Assembly (NCBI GenBank): GCA_016793305.1
Contig: JAEUHU010000574.1
Span: 1-43,232, forward strand
From: Planctomycetota bacterium
GTDB lineage: Bacteria > Planctomycetota > UBA1135 > UBA2386
Reading direction: 5' to 3'
DNA length: 43,232 bases
Shown here: piece after piece, positions 34,903 through 43,232 of the stretch
How the letters are laid out: every line of letters begins with the position of its first letter
Numbering within the stretch: the stretch's first letter is position 1
The notes under the pieces: model-generated
Seen by the model: only the letters and a program-made list of their open reading frames with translations
Database searches by the model: none
Told to the model about the DNA's origin: nothing
Program-made: the position numbers and the translations under genes

Positions 34903-36543
34903 TCAGAACCAGCGTTCGCTGCGGCCGAGCTTGCGCGGACGCTCGGCCCCGTTCGCGACCGACCAACCCGTCCAGAAGGCTAGGCGGGCGATGCGCTCCA
35001 TCTTGTCGCCGTCGAGCTTGTCGGCGTGGTCGGTGACCTGGTGGTAGTCCTCGTGCTCGCCATTGCAGAAGAACACCACCGGGATGCCCTTCTTCGCGAA
35101 GTTGTAGTGATCGCTGCGCTGGTAGTACTTGTCGCCGCTGGAGAACGTGAGCCCGAGCACCGAGCCGAAGCGCGCGGCGTCCTGCACGATCGTCGAGAAG
35201 TGGCCGTGCTTGTGGCTCGGCGTGACGGTGACCTCCATCGCGCCGGATTCCGGGCCACTGCGCCCGATCATGTCGGTGTTGATGTCCGCGACCAGCTTGT
35301 CGAGCGGCCAGGTCGGGTTCTCCGCGTAGTAGGCGCTGCCCCACAAGCCCAGCTCCTCGCCGGACACCGACAGGAACACCACGCTGCGGCGCGGTCGTTC
35401 CGCGCCGGTCGCGAATGCCTTGGCGATCGCCAGCAGCCCGGCCGAGCCCGACGCGTTGTCGTCGGCACCGTTGAACACTTCCCCATCGATGCGCGAACCG
35501 ACGTGGTCCATGTGTGCCGAGTAGATCACCGCTTCTCCGGCGAGGGCCGGGTCGCTGCCCCGCAGCACCGCGCAGACGTTGCTCGCACGGGCCTGGTCGT
35601 CGTGCGTGACCAGCAGGCTCAGCGCCCCGGTCAAGTCGGCCTTGGCCGTCGGCCGCGCCCCTTCGGACTCGACGAACGCGCGCAGGTCCTCGACCGCGAT
35701 GCCGAGCGAGCCCAGCACCTGCTGGCTCGCCGGCACCGACAAGATCAAGGTCGGCACGCTGCTGTTCGCCAGCATCTGCGCCATGCCGCCCATGCTGTTG
35801 TCGCCACCTTGAAAGGCTGGCGCCAGCACGTCCTTGCCGGGGGCCGCGGCGAGGTAGTTCAACACGTCCGAGAGGCCGATCCGGTCGTCGACCTGCACGA
35901 ACCACACGGCCGACGCCCCGCGGTTCGCCATCTCGCGCGCGGTCTTGCCGAGCCGCCCGAACACGCCGAACGACATGCCGAACTTCTGCTCGACGCTCAG
36001 CGGCTTGTCGACCGAGCCGCGCTGGCCACGGAACGCGACCACCGCGATCGCCCCGTCGAGCCGATCGCCTTCGGCGAGGTCCTGCTGGCTGCCACGCACT
36101 CGACCGAGACCACAGAACACCACCTTGCCGGACAGCTCCAGATCGGTCGGCTGGCCGCCGAGCACCGCGAAGCCGGTGCGCAGCTCCAGATCGCCGATCT
36201 TGACGTGCGTGCGTGGTTCGACGCGCGTGCGCTTGATGCCGTAGTACTGGAAGAAGCCCCGCTTGCCGTCGACCTCGTCGCCGAGCGGCTCGAGGCCGAG
36301 GCGCTCGAACTCGCGCGCGATGTACTTGGCCGCGGCTTCCTGCCCGGGTGAGCCGGTCAGGCGGCCGCCGAGCTCGTCCGAAGCGAGGAAGGTGGCGTGC
36401 GCCAGCAGATCGCGCTTCACGATCTGCGCCATGCCGGCCGGAGGCACCGGATCGGCCGGTCGGCCCGCGGCCGGGGGCGCCGTCGGCTCCTGGGCCAGGG
36501 AGAAACCGGTCAGGAACAGGACGGTCGGCAGGAGTCGGCGCAT
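34903..36543 (-). CDS. Secreted M28-family metallopeptidase
   Basis: A 546-residue zinc peptidase. A signal peptide (RRLLPTVLFLTGFSLAQ) leads to a PA-type insert (~100-310), then the M28 catalytic domain. Ligands are visible: H344-M-D346 in YSAHMDHVGS, D361 in FNGADDNASG, E396/E397 in VSGEELGLWG, D424 in DINTDMIGR, and H479 in QRSDHYNF. The domain architecture resembles bacterial M28 aminopeptidases with a PA insert. ATG at 36543; the long frame upstream overlaps the divergent amidase gene. It probably trims peptides in the periplasm or outside the cell. Confidence 0.93.
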   Translation of the reverse strand: MRRLLPTVLFLTGFSLAQEPTAPPAAGRPADPVPPAGMAQIVKRDLLAHATFLASDELGGRLTGSPGQEAAAKYIAREFERLGLEPLGDEVDGKRGFFQYYGIKRTRVEPRTHVKIGDLELRTGFAVLGGQPTDLELSGKVVFCGLGRVRGSQQDLAEGDRLDGAIAVVAFRGQRGSVDKPLSVEQKFGMSFGVFGRLGKTAREMANRGASAVWFVQVDDRIGLSDVLNYLAAAPGKDVLAPAFQGGDNSMGGMAQMLANSSVPTLILSVPASQQVLGSLGIAVEDLRAFVESEGARPTAKADLTGALSLLVTHDDQARASNVCAVLRGSDPALAGEAVIYSAHMDHVGSRIDGEVFNGADDNASGSAGLLAIAKAFATGAERPRRSVVFLSVSGEELGLWGSAYYAENPTWPLDKLVADINTDMIGRSGPESGAMEVTVTPSHKHGHFSTIVQDAARFGSVLGLTFSSGDKYYQRSDHYNFAKKGIPVVFFCNGEHEDYHQVTDHADKLDGDKMERIARLAFWTGWSVANGAERPRKLGRSERWF

Positions 36544-36684
36544 GCGGGAGGGATCTCGCGGAAGAACGGGGCTGGGGCAGGTGGCGCGCACCGTGGCCTT
36601 CCGGGCCGGAAGGTTGTCGACTTCTGGTCGATCGCGCCACGGGAAACTGCTCGCAGAGACGCGGTCCCCCGGCAGAATCGCGGC

Positions 36685-37683
36685 GTGCTCCTGCCACCAC
36701 CAACGCCGAACGCCCGGCCCCATCGGCTGCGGCTCGTCGCGGTGGCCGCCGGCTTGCTGGTGCTGCTGCTGGTCCGGTGCGTGAGCCAACCAGCACCTGG
36801 GGGCTCGGTCGGCACCATCGAGGTCGCGGGCCAGCCGTTCCCGATCGGCACCCTGGTGGTCAACTGGCGGCAGAGCCCCCACTACGACGCCTACCAGCGC
36901 GGCAAACGGTTCACCGTCGAGGACCCGCCCGACGGCGTGCCCCGCTACGGCGTGCGCAAGGTCGAACTCGACGGGGGTCTGGGCGGGCCGATGCGCAACG
37001 CCGGGCTCGATCTCCCAGCACTGCAGCGGCTCGTGCACCAGTTCGTGCTCCACTACGACGTCGCCGGCGTGTCGCGCCGCTGCTTCAAGATCCTGCAGGA
37101 CGACCGGCAGCTGTCCGTGCACTTCCTGCTCGACGTCGACGGCACGATCTACCAGACGCTGGATCTGCGCGAGAAGGCGTCGCACGCGACCATCGCCAAC
37201 GACGTGTCGATCGGCGTCGAGATCGCCCACCCGGGCGCCTATCCACAACCGCTGCACGCGGAGATGCGCCGCTGGTACGAGAAGGACGAACACGGCTACC
37301 GCATGGACGTGCCAGCCTGGATCGGTGACTCGGGGATCCGCACCCCCGACTTCGTCGCTCGACCCGCTCGCCCCGAGCTCGTCCAGGGCCTGGTGCAGGG
37401 CCGCACCTACTACCAGTTCGACTTCACGACCGAGCAGTACGAAGCCCTCGCCCACCTGTGCGCCGCCCTGCACGCGGTGTTACCACGCATCCGTCTCGAG
37501 GTGCCGCGCGACGCCGCCGGCAACGTGGTCGCCCACGCGCTGCCCGAAGCCGAGCTGCGCGCGTTCGACGGGATCCTCGGCCACTTCCACGTACAGAAGA
37601 ACAAGCAGGATCCGGGCCCCGCGATGCAGTGGGATCGCGTGCTGCGCGACGCCAAACGCATCCACGCCGAGCTCGGGGACTGA
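36685..37683 (+). CDS. N-acetylmuramoyl-L-alanine amidase (Amidase_2/AmpD type)
   Basis: A 332-residue zinc amidase cleaving the bond between MurNAc and L-Ala. The N-terminus has a membrane segment (LVAVAAGLLVLLLVRC) that may be a signal anchor; the Cys lies in an atypical lipobox. The zinc ligands are His in FVLHYDVAG, His in DLREKASHAT... and His in LGHFHVQKNKQDPG; SIGVEIAHPG is the central strand. GTG at 36685 is the start. It diverges from the peptidase gene with a 141-base gap, where I see no other feature. It likely acts on peptidoglycan in the periplasm. Confidence 0.9.
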   Translation: MLLPPPTPNARPHRLRLVAVAAGLLVLLLVRCVSQPAPGGSVGTIEVAGQPFPIGTLVVNWRQSPHYDAYQRGKRFTVEDPPDGVPRYGVRKVELDGGLGGPMRNAGLDLPALQRLVHQFVLHYDVAGVSRRCFKILQDDRQLSVHFLLDVDGTIYQTLDLREKASHATIANDVSIGVEIAHPGAYPQPLHAEMRRWYEKDEHGYRMDVPAWIGDSGIRTPDFVARPARPELVQGLVQGRTYYQFDFTTEQYEALAHLCAALHAVLPRIRLEVPRDAAGNVVAHALPEAELRAFDGILGHFHVQKNKQDPGPAMQWDRVLRDAKRIHAELGD

Positions 37684-37701
37684 CGGAGCCCCGCGTCCAC
37701 C

Positions 37702-38214
37702 ATGTCGAACCAACCGAACGACGAGCAGCCCTGGATCCTGCGGCCGATCCGCAGCCACGACGACGCCGCCATCGCATCGATCATCCGCACGGTGATGACG
37801 GAGCACGGCGCCAGCGGCCCTGGCTTCGCGATCCACGACGCCGAGGTGTCGGCGATGCGTGCCAGCTACCCCGGCGGAGACGCTCGCTACTACGTGGTCG
37901 AGCACGCCGGGATGGTGCTCGGCGGGGCTGGGTTCGCGCGGCTGCAGGGCACCACACCCGAGGCCGCGACCTGCGAACTGCGGAAGATGTACTTCCTGCC
38001 GCCTGCTCGCGGCCGTGGGCTCGGTCGCTCGCTCCTCGAGCTGCTGCTCGCCGAGATGCGCGTCGCCGGTTACCGCCGCTGCTATCTCGAGACCACGGCC
38101 AAGATGCTCGCCGCCCAACGCCTCTACCGGGCAGCGGGCTTCGTGCAGCGCTGCGGCCCGGAAGGCGCCACCGGACACCATGGCTGCGACACGTTCTACG
38201 GCCGCGAACTCTGA
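37702..38214 (+). CDS. GNAT-family N-acetyltransferase
   Basis: A 170-residue acetyltransferase. The acetyl-CoA loop is in LRKMYFLPPARGRGLGRSLL (motif A), with motif B in YLETTAKMLAAQRLYRAAGF. The N-terminal WILRPIRSHDDAAIASIIRT is a standard GNAT start. ATG at 37702 lies 18 bases after the amidase stop and probably shares its transcript. The substrate cannot be told. The 208-base gap to the next gene (38215-38422) shows no other gene. Confidence 0.93.
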   Translation: MSNQPNDEQPWILRPIRSHDDAAIASIIRTVMTEHGASGPGFAIHDAEVSAMRASYPGGDARYYVVEHAGMVLGGAGFARLQGTTPEAATCELRKMYFLPPARGRGLGRSLLELLLAEMRVAGYRRCYLETTAKMLAAQRLYRAAGFVQRCGPEGATGHHGCDTFYGREL

Positions 38215-38422
38215 GCCCGCCCGCCCGCAGGGCGACCAAGCTCAGGAACCGCTCGGACGCCGCGCCACGGGGACCGTCCACCGCGCGAGCGACGCACTCG
38301 ACCCCGCTGCGGCGTCGGCTTGGCAACGATGCCATGGTGCCGTGCGCACCACCGGTAGCTGCGCCGAATCCCCCGACTAGAGGGAGTGCACGGAATGCCG
38401 ATAGCGGCGGGCAGAGACCGAC

Positions 38423-40894
38423 ATGGAACTCCTGCACTACGGCGCACTGGGCGGACTGCCGCCCGTTGCGATCACGGCGGTGGCCACGGTGGCGCTGCTC
38501 GGCGCGATCCACCTTGGCGCGCCGATGTGGCTTTGGACCACACTGGTGGGCCTCGGCTGCTGGACCTTCGGCGCCTCGTGGTGGCTGGCGACCCTGCTGC
38601 TGCTGCCCTGCGTCGTGCTGACGGTGCCGCCGTTGCGCCGCGCCCTGCTCGGCAACCGCGTGCTCGGCCTGCTGCGCCGTTCGGGCTTCCTGCCGTCGAT
38701 CAGCGACACCGAGCGGCAGGCGATCGCCGCCGGCACGGTGTGGCTCGACGGCGAACTGTTCTCCGGCCGGCCGTCGCTGCGCGCGCTGCTCGCCGCCGAC
38801 TACCCGGACCTGACCGAGGAGGAGGCCCGCTTCCTCGACGGGCCGGTCGCCAAGGCCTGTGCGATGACCGACGACTGGCAGGTGCACCAGCAGCGCGACC
38901 TGCCCGCGGCGGTGTGGAGCTTCCTGAAGCGCGAGCGCTTCTTCGGCCTGATCATCCCGAAGGAGTTCGGGGGTCTCGGCATGTCGGCGTCGGCGAACAG
39001 CGCCGTGGTGCAGAAGCTGGCCTCGCGCTCGCTGCCGCTCGCGATCACCGTGATGGTGCCGAACTCGCTCGGCCCGGCCGAGCTGCTGGTCCACTACGGC
39101 ACCGATGCGCAGAAGCGACGCTGGTTGCCGGCCCTCGCCGACGGCACCGAGGTGCCGTGCTTCGCACTCACCGAGCCAGGGGCCGGCAGCGATGCCGGCG
39201 GCATCACGTCGACCGGCGTGGTGTTCCGCGGTGAGGACGGCCGCTTGTGGCTGCGGCTGTCGTGGAACAAGCGCTACATCACGCTCGCCGCGGTGGCGAC
39301 CGTGCTCGGCCTCGCCTTCCAGCTGCACGATCCGGAGAACCTGCTCGGCAAGGGCCCGTTCCCCGGCATCACCTGCGGCCTGGTGCCGACCAACACGCCG
39401 GGCGTGGTGCTCGGCCGGCGGCACGACCCGATGGGCGTGCCGTTCTACAACTGCCCGACCAGCGGTCGCGACGTGCTGGTGCCGCTCGAGGAGACGATCT
39501 TCGGCGGTGCCGCGGGTGCCGGCCGCGGCTGGCAGATGCTGATGGAGTGCCTCGCCGCCGGCCGCGGCATCTCGCTGCCGGCGACTGCGACCGGTGGGGC
39601 CCAGCTGGTGGCGCGCGCGGTCGGCGCCTACGCCGCGGTGCGGCAGCAGTTCGGCCTGCCGATCGGGCGCTTCGAGGGCATCGAGGAACCGCTCGCCCGC
39701 ATCGCCGGCAGCGCCTGGCTGCTCGAAGCCGCGCGACGCTACGTCAACGGCGCGCTCGACGCGGGCCAGCAGCCCGCCGTCGTCACCGCGATCGCCAAGT
39801 ACAACACGACCGAGCTGTGGCGCCAGGTCATCAACGACGGCATGGACGTGCTCGGTGGCGCGGCGATCTCGCGCGGGCCGCGCAACCTGCTGGCGCACGG
39901 CTACGCCGGCACGCCGATCTGCATCACGGTCGAGGGCGCCAACATCCTGACGCGCACCTTGATGATCTTCGGCCAGGGCGCGATCCGCTGCCACCCGTAC
40001 GCCTTCCGCGAGCTCGAGGCGATCGCAACCGGCGACCGGATCGGGTTCGACCGCGCGTTCTGGCCGCACCTGGGCCACGTGCTGCGCAACGGGGTGCGCA
40101 CGCTGCTGCTCGGCGTCACCCGCGGCCTGCTGACCTGGTCGCCCGAACGTGGCCCGACGCGCACGTTCTGGCGCCGCCTGAACTGGGCGTCCGCCGAGTT
40201 CGCACTGCTGGCCGACCTGGCGATGGGCGCCTACGGCGGCGACCTGAAACGCAAGGAGAAGATCACCGGCCGGTTCGCCGACTGGTTCAGCTGGTTGTTC
40301 CTCGCCAGCGCCGCCCTGCGGCGCTTCGCCGCCGAAGGCCACCGTCGCGAGGACCTGCCGATGGTGCGCTGGGCCTGCGAGACCGCGTTCGCCCGCATGC
40401 AGCAGGCGCGCGAAGGGCTCTACCGCAACCTGCGGCTGCCCGGCCTCGGCGGCCTGCTCGGCCTGCCCGGCGGCCTCTGGGCGCGACTGACGCGCTTTGG
40501 TGCCGGCCCCGACGACGCGACCGGCCAGCGCCTCGCCAGAGCACTCCAGCAACCCGGCCCGCAGCGCGACCGCATCACCGGCCGCATCCACGTACCGAGC
40601 GACCCGCACGAGGCGCTCGGTCGCCTCGAACACGCCCTGCAGCTGTGCACCGATGCCGAGCCGGTGCTGAAGAAGCTGAAGGACGCCGTGCGCGCCGGTC
40701 GCCTGCCGAAGGCCCGGCCCGAGCAGCTGCTCGACCAGGCCGTCGAACGCGGCATCGTCAGCGACGCCGAGCGGCAGCTGGTGCGCGACGCAGAGGTGGC
40801 GCGCGCCGAAGCGGTCGCGGTCGACAGCTTCTCGCTGGCCGAGTACGCCGCCACCGCGGTGGCGCAGGACGAGCTGGCTGTCGAGCCGCGCTGA
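38423..40894 (+). CDS. fadE: FadE-type acyl-CoA dehydrogenase
   Basis: A large 823-residue flavin dehydrogenase for the first step of fatty acid beta-oxidation, close in length to Escherichia coli FadE (814). Two to three N-terminal membrane helices (~10-70) precede the dehydrogenase core. FAD and substrate blocks are present: CFALTEPGAGSDAGG, GAAGAGRGWQMLMECLAAGR, and ITVEGANILTRTLMIFGQGA. The C-terminal ~220 residues, unique to this FadE group, follow (RKEKITGRFADWFSWLF). ATG at 38423 fits. It ends 12 bases before the convergent Hcp gene. Enoyl-CoA hydratase partners are not in view. Confidence 0.95.
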   Translation: MELLHYGALGGLPPVAITAVATVALLGAIHLGAPMWLWTTLVGLGCWTFGASWWLATLLLLPCVVLTVPPLRRALLGNRVLGLLRRSGFLPSISDTERQAIAAGTVWLDGELFSGRPSLRALLAADYPDLTEEEARFLDGPVAKACAMTDDWQVHQQRDLPAAVWSFLKRERFFGLIIPKEFGGLGMSASANSAVVQKLASRSLPLAITVMVPNSLGPAELLVHYGTDAQKRRWLPALADGTEVPCFALTEPGAGSDAGGITSTGVVFRGEDGRLWLRLSWNKRYITLAAVATVLGLAFQLHDPENLLGKGPFPGITCGLVPTNTPGVVLGRRHDPMGVPFYNCPTSGRDVLVPLEETIFGGAAGAGRGWQMLMECLAAGRGISLPATATGGAQLVARAVGAYAAVRQQFGLPIGRFEGIEEPLARIAGSAWLLEAARRYVNGALDAGQQPAVVTAIAKYNTTELWRQVINDGMDVLGGAAISRGPRNLLAHGYAGTPICITVEGANILTRTLMIFGQGAIRCHPYAFRELEAIATGDRIGFDRAFWPHLGHVLRNGVRTLLLGVTRGLLTWSPERGPTRTFWRRLNWASAEFALLADLAMGAYGGDLKRKEKITGRFADWFSWLFLASAALRRFAAEGHRREDLPMVRWACETAFARMQQAREGLYRNLRLPGLGGLLGLPGGLWARLTRFGAGPDDATGQRLARALQQPGPQRDRITGRIHVPSDPHEALGRLEHALQLCTDAEPVLKKLKDAVRAGRLPKARPEQLLDQAVERGIVSDAERQLVRDAEVARAEAVAVDSFSLAEYAATAVAQDELAVEPR

Positions 40895-40906
40895 GCGCGG
40901 CCGCGG

Positions 40907-41545
40907 CTACTTCGGCTCCTCCTCGACGACCGCTCCCTTCACGGCCTCGTCGAGGGCCTTCGCCGCCGCCTTGCCGGCAGCCCCACCACCGGCCTCCATC
41001 GCCTTGGTGAACAGGTTCTGGAAGTGGTCGAGCCACGACGGCGTGTCGGCCGAGAAGTCGCAGTTCGCCTCCTCGTAGTTGGTGTCGGTGTCGTCGACGT
41101 CCTTGCCGAGCCACTTCCACTCGATCGTCTGGTAGGCGAGCGTCACCTCCTCGTACTCGGGGATGGCGCCGTTCTCCGGCTTGGCCGCATTCGGCATGAT
41201 CCCGCGGATCGAACTGATGCGCGCGCCGGTCAGCTCGATCTTGGCGTGGATCTCCTGCCCACCGCCGACCGGCGAGAAGCGCGTGAACTCGATCTCGCAG
41301 TCGTCGAACGGCACGTTGTCGATCAGCGCCTGGTAGAGGATCGGCGAGCTGCGGTCGATGTCCTTCTGGATCACCATCGAACGGTGCTTCGGCTTGCCGG
41401 TCGGGTGGCCGGCGTCGTCGCGGGCGCTGGTCACTTCGTGGGAAAGGCCGATCACCAGGATCTGGCCCTCGCGGTCCTTGAAGCGCGACGAGCCCTGCAC
41501 GAGCTGGCCACCCTTCTTCAACGTCAGGTATGCGGTGAGTGCCAT
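40907..41545 (-). CDS. Hcp-like type VI secretion tube protein, long tail
   Basis: A 212-residue protein of the T6SS Hcp family, which forms hexameric rings. Conserved parts are GQILVIGLSHEV, KHRSMVIQKDIDRSSPILYQ, the FTRFSP strand, EIHAKIELTGARISSIRG and the end of the barrel TLAYQTIEWKW. Typical Hcp ends near residue 160; here ~50 more residues form an Ala-rich helical tail ending EEEPK. AAGGA lies upstream of ATG at 41545, 3 bases after the preceding Hcp-like stop. No other T6SS gene is in view. Confidence 0.87.
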   Translation of the reverse strand: MALTAYLTLKKGGQLVQGSSRFKDREGQILVIGLSHEVTSARDDAGHPTGKPKHRSMVIQKDIDRSSPILYQALIDNVPFDDCEIEFTRFSPVGGGQEIHAKIELTGARISSIRGIMPNAAKPENGAIPEYEEVTLAYQTIEWKWLGKDVDDTDTNYEEANCDFSADTPSWLDHFQNLFTKAMEAGGGAAGKAAAKALDEAVKGAVVEEEPK

Positions 41546-41548
41546 GGC

Positions 41549-42232
41549 TCAGTCCTTGGTCAGTTCCTTCAGCAGGTTCTTGCCGTCCTTCTTCAGGAAA
41601 TCGGAGATCTCCTTCTTCGCGGCGTCGCCGAACTTCTTCGCCACCGCCGCAACGACCACCTCGGCGAACTTGTCGAGGCTCTGCTTGGTGAAATCGCCGG
41701 GGAACGCCGGGCTCGTCGTCTTGGCGACCTCGCCGGGGGACTTCGAACTGCCGGTCAGGGCTTCCCACTCGTACTGGATCGAGTCGTAGGTCCAGTCGAT
41801 CTCCTCGTACTCGGGCAGGGCGGCGTTCGCCGGCACCCGCACGTTGGCGAGGAACGTGCGGATCGCGGCGATCCGCGCCCCCTTCAGCGTCACCGTCCAG
41901 TGATTCTCCTCGTTGACGCCGCGTGGCCCGCCGCCAGCCGGCGGGATGCGGTAGCACTCGAGGTCCCAGCTGGTGAACACCGCGCCGAGCGCGTGGGCCT
42001 TGTGCAGCAGCGGGGTCGCGCGGTCGATCGGCTTCGTGGTGGTGAACACGCCGTGCCGCTGCTTCTTGAGCGGCATGCCGGTGCGCCCGAGTTCCTCGGG
42101 GCCGGTGCGTTCGGCGTCGATGCGATGGTCGAACGCGGTGACGAACACCTTGCGCTCGCGGGTCTGCTGGCGGACGGAACCGACCAGGGCCCCGAATTCG
42201 GTCGATGCGGTCAGGAAGGCGGCGAGGGTCAT
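41549..42232 (-). CDS. Second Hcp-like tube protein, long Lys-rich tail
   Basis: A 227-residue Hcp-family protein, clearly different from its neighbour but with the same landmarks: VFVTAFDHRI, KPIDRATPLLHKAHALG, HWTVTLKGARIAAIRTF and WTYDSIQYEW. The tail (~165-227) is helical and basic (FGDAAKKEISDFLKKDG). GGAGGTG lies 7 bases before ATG at 42232, inside the end of the upstream gene. It is followed 3 bases later by the other Hcp gene, so the pair is probably made together. Confidence 0.83.
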   Translation of the reverse strand: MTLAAFLTASTEFGALVGSVRQQTRERKVFVTAFDHRIDAERTGPEELGRTGMPLKKQRHGVFTTTKPIDRATPLLHKAHALGAVFTSWDLECYRIPPAGGGPRGVNEENHWTVTLKGARIAAIRTFLANVRVPANAALPEYEEIDWTYDSIQYEWEALTGSSKSPGEVAKTTSPAFPGDFTKQSLDKFAEVVVAAVAKKFGDAAKKEISDFLKKDGKNLLKELTKD

Positions 42233-42236
42233 CGGT

Positions 42237-42686
42237 TCACACCTCCATCGCCGGGTCGAGGCCTGCGAGGTCGGTCGGATCGACCGCCAGCAGCGCGCCG
42301 GCGAACCGCCCGAGGCCCTGTTCGGCGGCGACTTCGTGGCCCCACAGCCGGGCGAACAGGGGCTGCTTGGCGAGTTGGGCCGCGGCGGCCAGCGCCAGCC
42401 CGGTCGCGTCGAGGGCGACGAGCCCGGTCCGCCCGTCCGGCAGCGTCAGCAGCACGTCGCGGCTCCAGGACCGACAGCCCTGGACGGCGACCGAGAGCAC
42501 CGGCGACAGCCCCAGCAGGCTGCCCGGCAGGCCGCCGCGCAGCGCCGCGGCGGCGAGGTCGCGGCGGAGCGATCGGTTCGACGGAACGGAGGGAGAGTTC
42601 CCGGCGGTGGCAGCCCGGACGGCGCCCGCGGTCGCGGCACCGGCGGCGGCGACCCGGAACACGTCGCGGCGATTGAGTTGGGTCAT
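42237..42686 (-). CDS. Tat-exported protein of unknown function, 149 residues
   Basis: The N-terminus is a twin-arginine signal (NRRDVFRVAAAGAATAGAV), so the protein is probably exported folded. The rest is Ala/Leu-rich, with one likely strand pair (RDVLLTLPDGRTGLVALDAT) and a single WSRD motif. I find no known domain. The frame is open to 43103, but ATG at 42686 has GGTGAGG just upstream and the Tat signal begins there, so it is the start. It heads the three-gene run with the Hcp-like proteins. An adaptor or cargo role is inference only. Confidence 0.72.
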   Translation of the reverse strand: MTQLNRRDVFRVAAAGAATAGAVRAATAGNSPSVPSNRSLRRDLAAAALRGGLPGSLLGLSPVLSVAVQGCRSWSRDVLLTLPDGRTGLVALDATGLALAAAAQLAKQPLFARLWGHEVAAEQGLGRFAGALLAVDPTDLAGLDPAMEV

Positions 42687-42809
42687 GGTGGCCTCACCAA
42701 GAGCAGCGATGCGCGACCGCCGGATCGAACGGGGGTCGTCGGAATTCCTCGACCCGTGCCGGGCAACAAGCACGGGAAAGGAGCCCCACCCTTGGCTAGC
42801 CTCACGGAC

Positions 42810-43232
42810 GTGACCGACGGCATCCTCGTCTACCAGCAGATCCAGAAGCTGATCGCGCGCGGCGCGCTCGCCGCCAGCCCCGCCATCGCCCCGACGCAGA
42901 TCCAGCCGAGTTCGCTCGACCTGCGCCTCGCAGCCCGCGGCCACCGGGTGCGATCCGGCTTCCTGCCCGAGAACGTGCGCGTCGCCGACCGGCTCGAGGA
43001 GATGACGCTCTACACCTTCGACCTCGGCGACGGCGCCGTGCTCGAGAAGGGGCACTGCTACATCATCCCGCTGCTCGAGCGCATCGCCGAACCGCTGCCG
43101 CACCTGATCCGCGCCAACCCGAAGTCGTCGACCGGCCGCCTCGACCTGTTCACCCGCCTGCTGGCCGATCGCTGCGGCCGCTTCGAGACGGTGCCCCCGG
43201 GCTACACCGGCCCGCTCTACCTCGAGATCGTG
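42810..43232 (+). CDS. dcd: dCTP deaminase, 5' part cut by the window end
   Basis: The first 141 codons of a deoxycytidine triphosphate deaminase, which makes dUTP for thymidylate synthesis. Visible blocks are IQPSSLDLRLAARGH and the NPKSSTGRLDLFTRLLADRC stretch with the substrate-binding Arg and Ser, ending in GYTGPLYLEIV. The open frame has no stop before the edge. GTG at 42810 is preferred; an in-frame TTG at 42792 is possible. The longer spacing between blocks fits the larger dCTP deaminase family of alphaproteobacteria and relatives, but the end is not seen. Confidence 0.9.
   Translation, partial: MTDGILVYQQIQKLIARGALAASPAIAPTQIQPSSLDLRLAARGHRVRSGFLPENVRVADRLEEMTLYTFDLGDGAVLEKGHCYIIPLLERIAEPLPHLIRANPKSSTGRLDLFTRLLADRCGRFETVPPGYTGPLYLEIV

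Noticed and set aside
40907..42232. A complete type VI secretion locus
   Set aside because: Only Hcp-like genes are present; no TssB/C, VgrG, ClpV or membrane complex in the window.
1..43232. CRISPR arrays, insertion sequences or prophage
   Set aside because: No regularly spaced repeats, transposase or phage motifs were seen on either strand.

Overview
The window is very GC-rich, tightly packed bacterial DNA. It most likely comes from the Planctomycetota. The best evidence is the protein at 25092-26222: it starts with a planctomycete-type cytochrome c motif (CIDCH), continues with leucine-rich repeats and ends in a Cys-rich TRASH/YHS-like domain. Rod-shape and outer-envelope genes (mreBCD, PBP2, rodA, lnt), chemotaxis genes and type IV pilus motor genes point to a diderm, motile or surface-twitching cell. 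The phylum is an inference, because no rRNA is present. I see no insertion sequence, prophage or CRISPR array.

Layout. (a) 2-1881, plus strand: the end of an operon of Gln/Glu-rich coiled-coil proteins. (b) 1912-8533, minus: mreB-mreC-mreD-mrdA-rodA, mostly with 4-base stop/start overlaps. Behind them, 8824-9891 carries a small 55-residue membrane protein and a membrane-anchored coiled-coil protein. (c) 10155-17590, minus: cheA-cheW-cheD-cheY-cheX-moeA-lnt, packed like one transcript. (d) 17684-19144: a ureohydrolase gene with a structured, terminator-like leader, and a tRNA with anticodon CAT. (e) 19213-24315, minus: two PilB/GspE-type ATPases flanking PilT, then folE. (f) 24515-34816: FKBP, the cytochrome/LRR protein, adenosine deaminase, a kinase-methyltransferase fusion with a glycosyltransferase, a DUF4388 protein, an APH-type kinase, an ECF sigma factor, a SMUG-type DNA glycosylase and a CoA-binding protein. 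(g) 34903-40894: M28 peptidase, Amidase_2 protein, GNAT acetyltransferase, FadE-type acyl-CoA dehydrogenase. (h) 40907-42686, minus: a Tat-signal protein followed by two different Hcp-like proteins. (i) 42810 to the end: start of a dCTP deaminase.

How it works together. Block (b) is the elongasome: MreB filaments, MreC/MreD scaffold, and the RodA/PBP2 polymerase-transpeptidase pair. Block (c) is a compact chemotaxis signalling unit with CheD deamidase and a CheX-type phosphatase but no CheB, CheR or receptor in view. Block (e) has extension and retraction motors for type IV pili but no pilins. The sites that most deserve a second look are the ureohydrolase leader at 18794-18922, the kinase-methyltransferase fusion at 27647-28999, the tandem tailed Hcp proteins at 40907-42232, and the small membrane/coiled-coil pair upstream of mreB.
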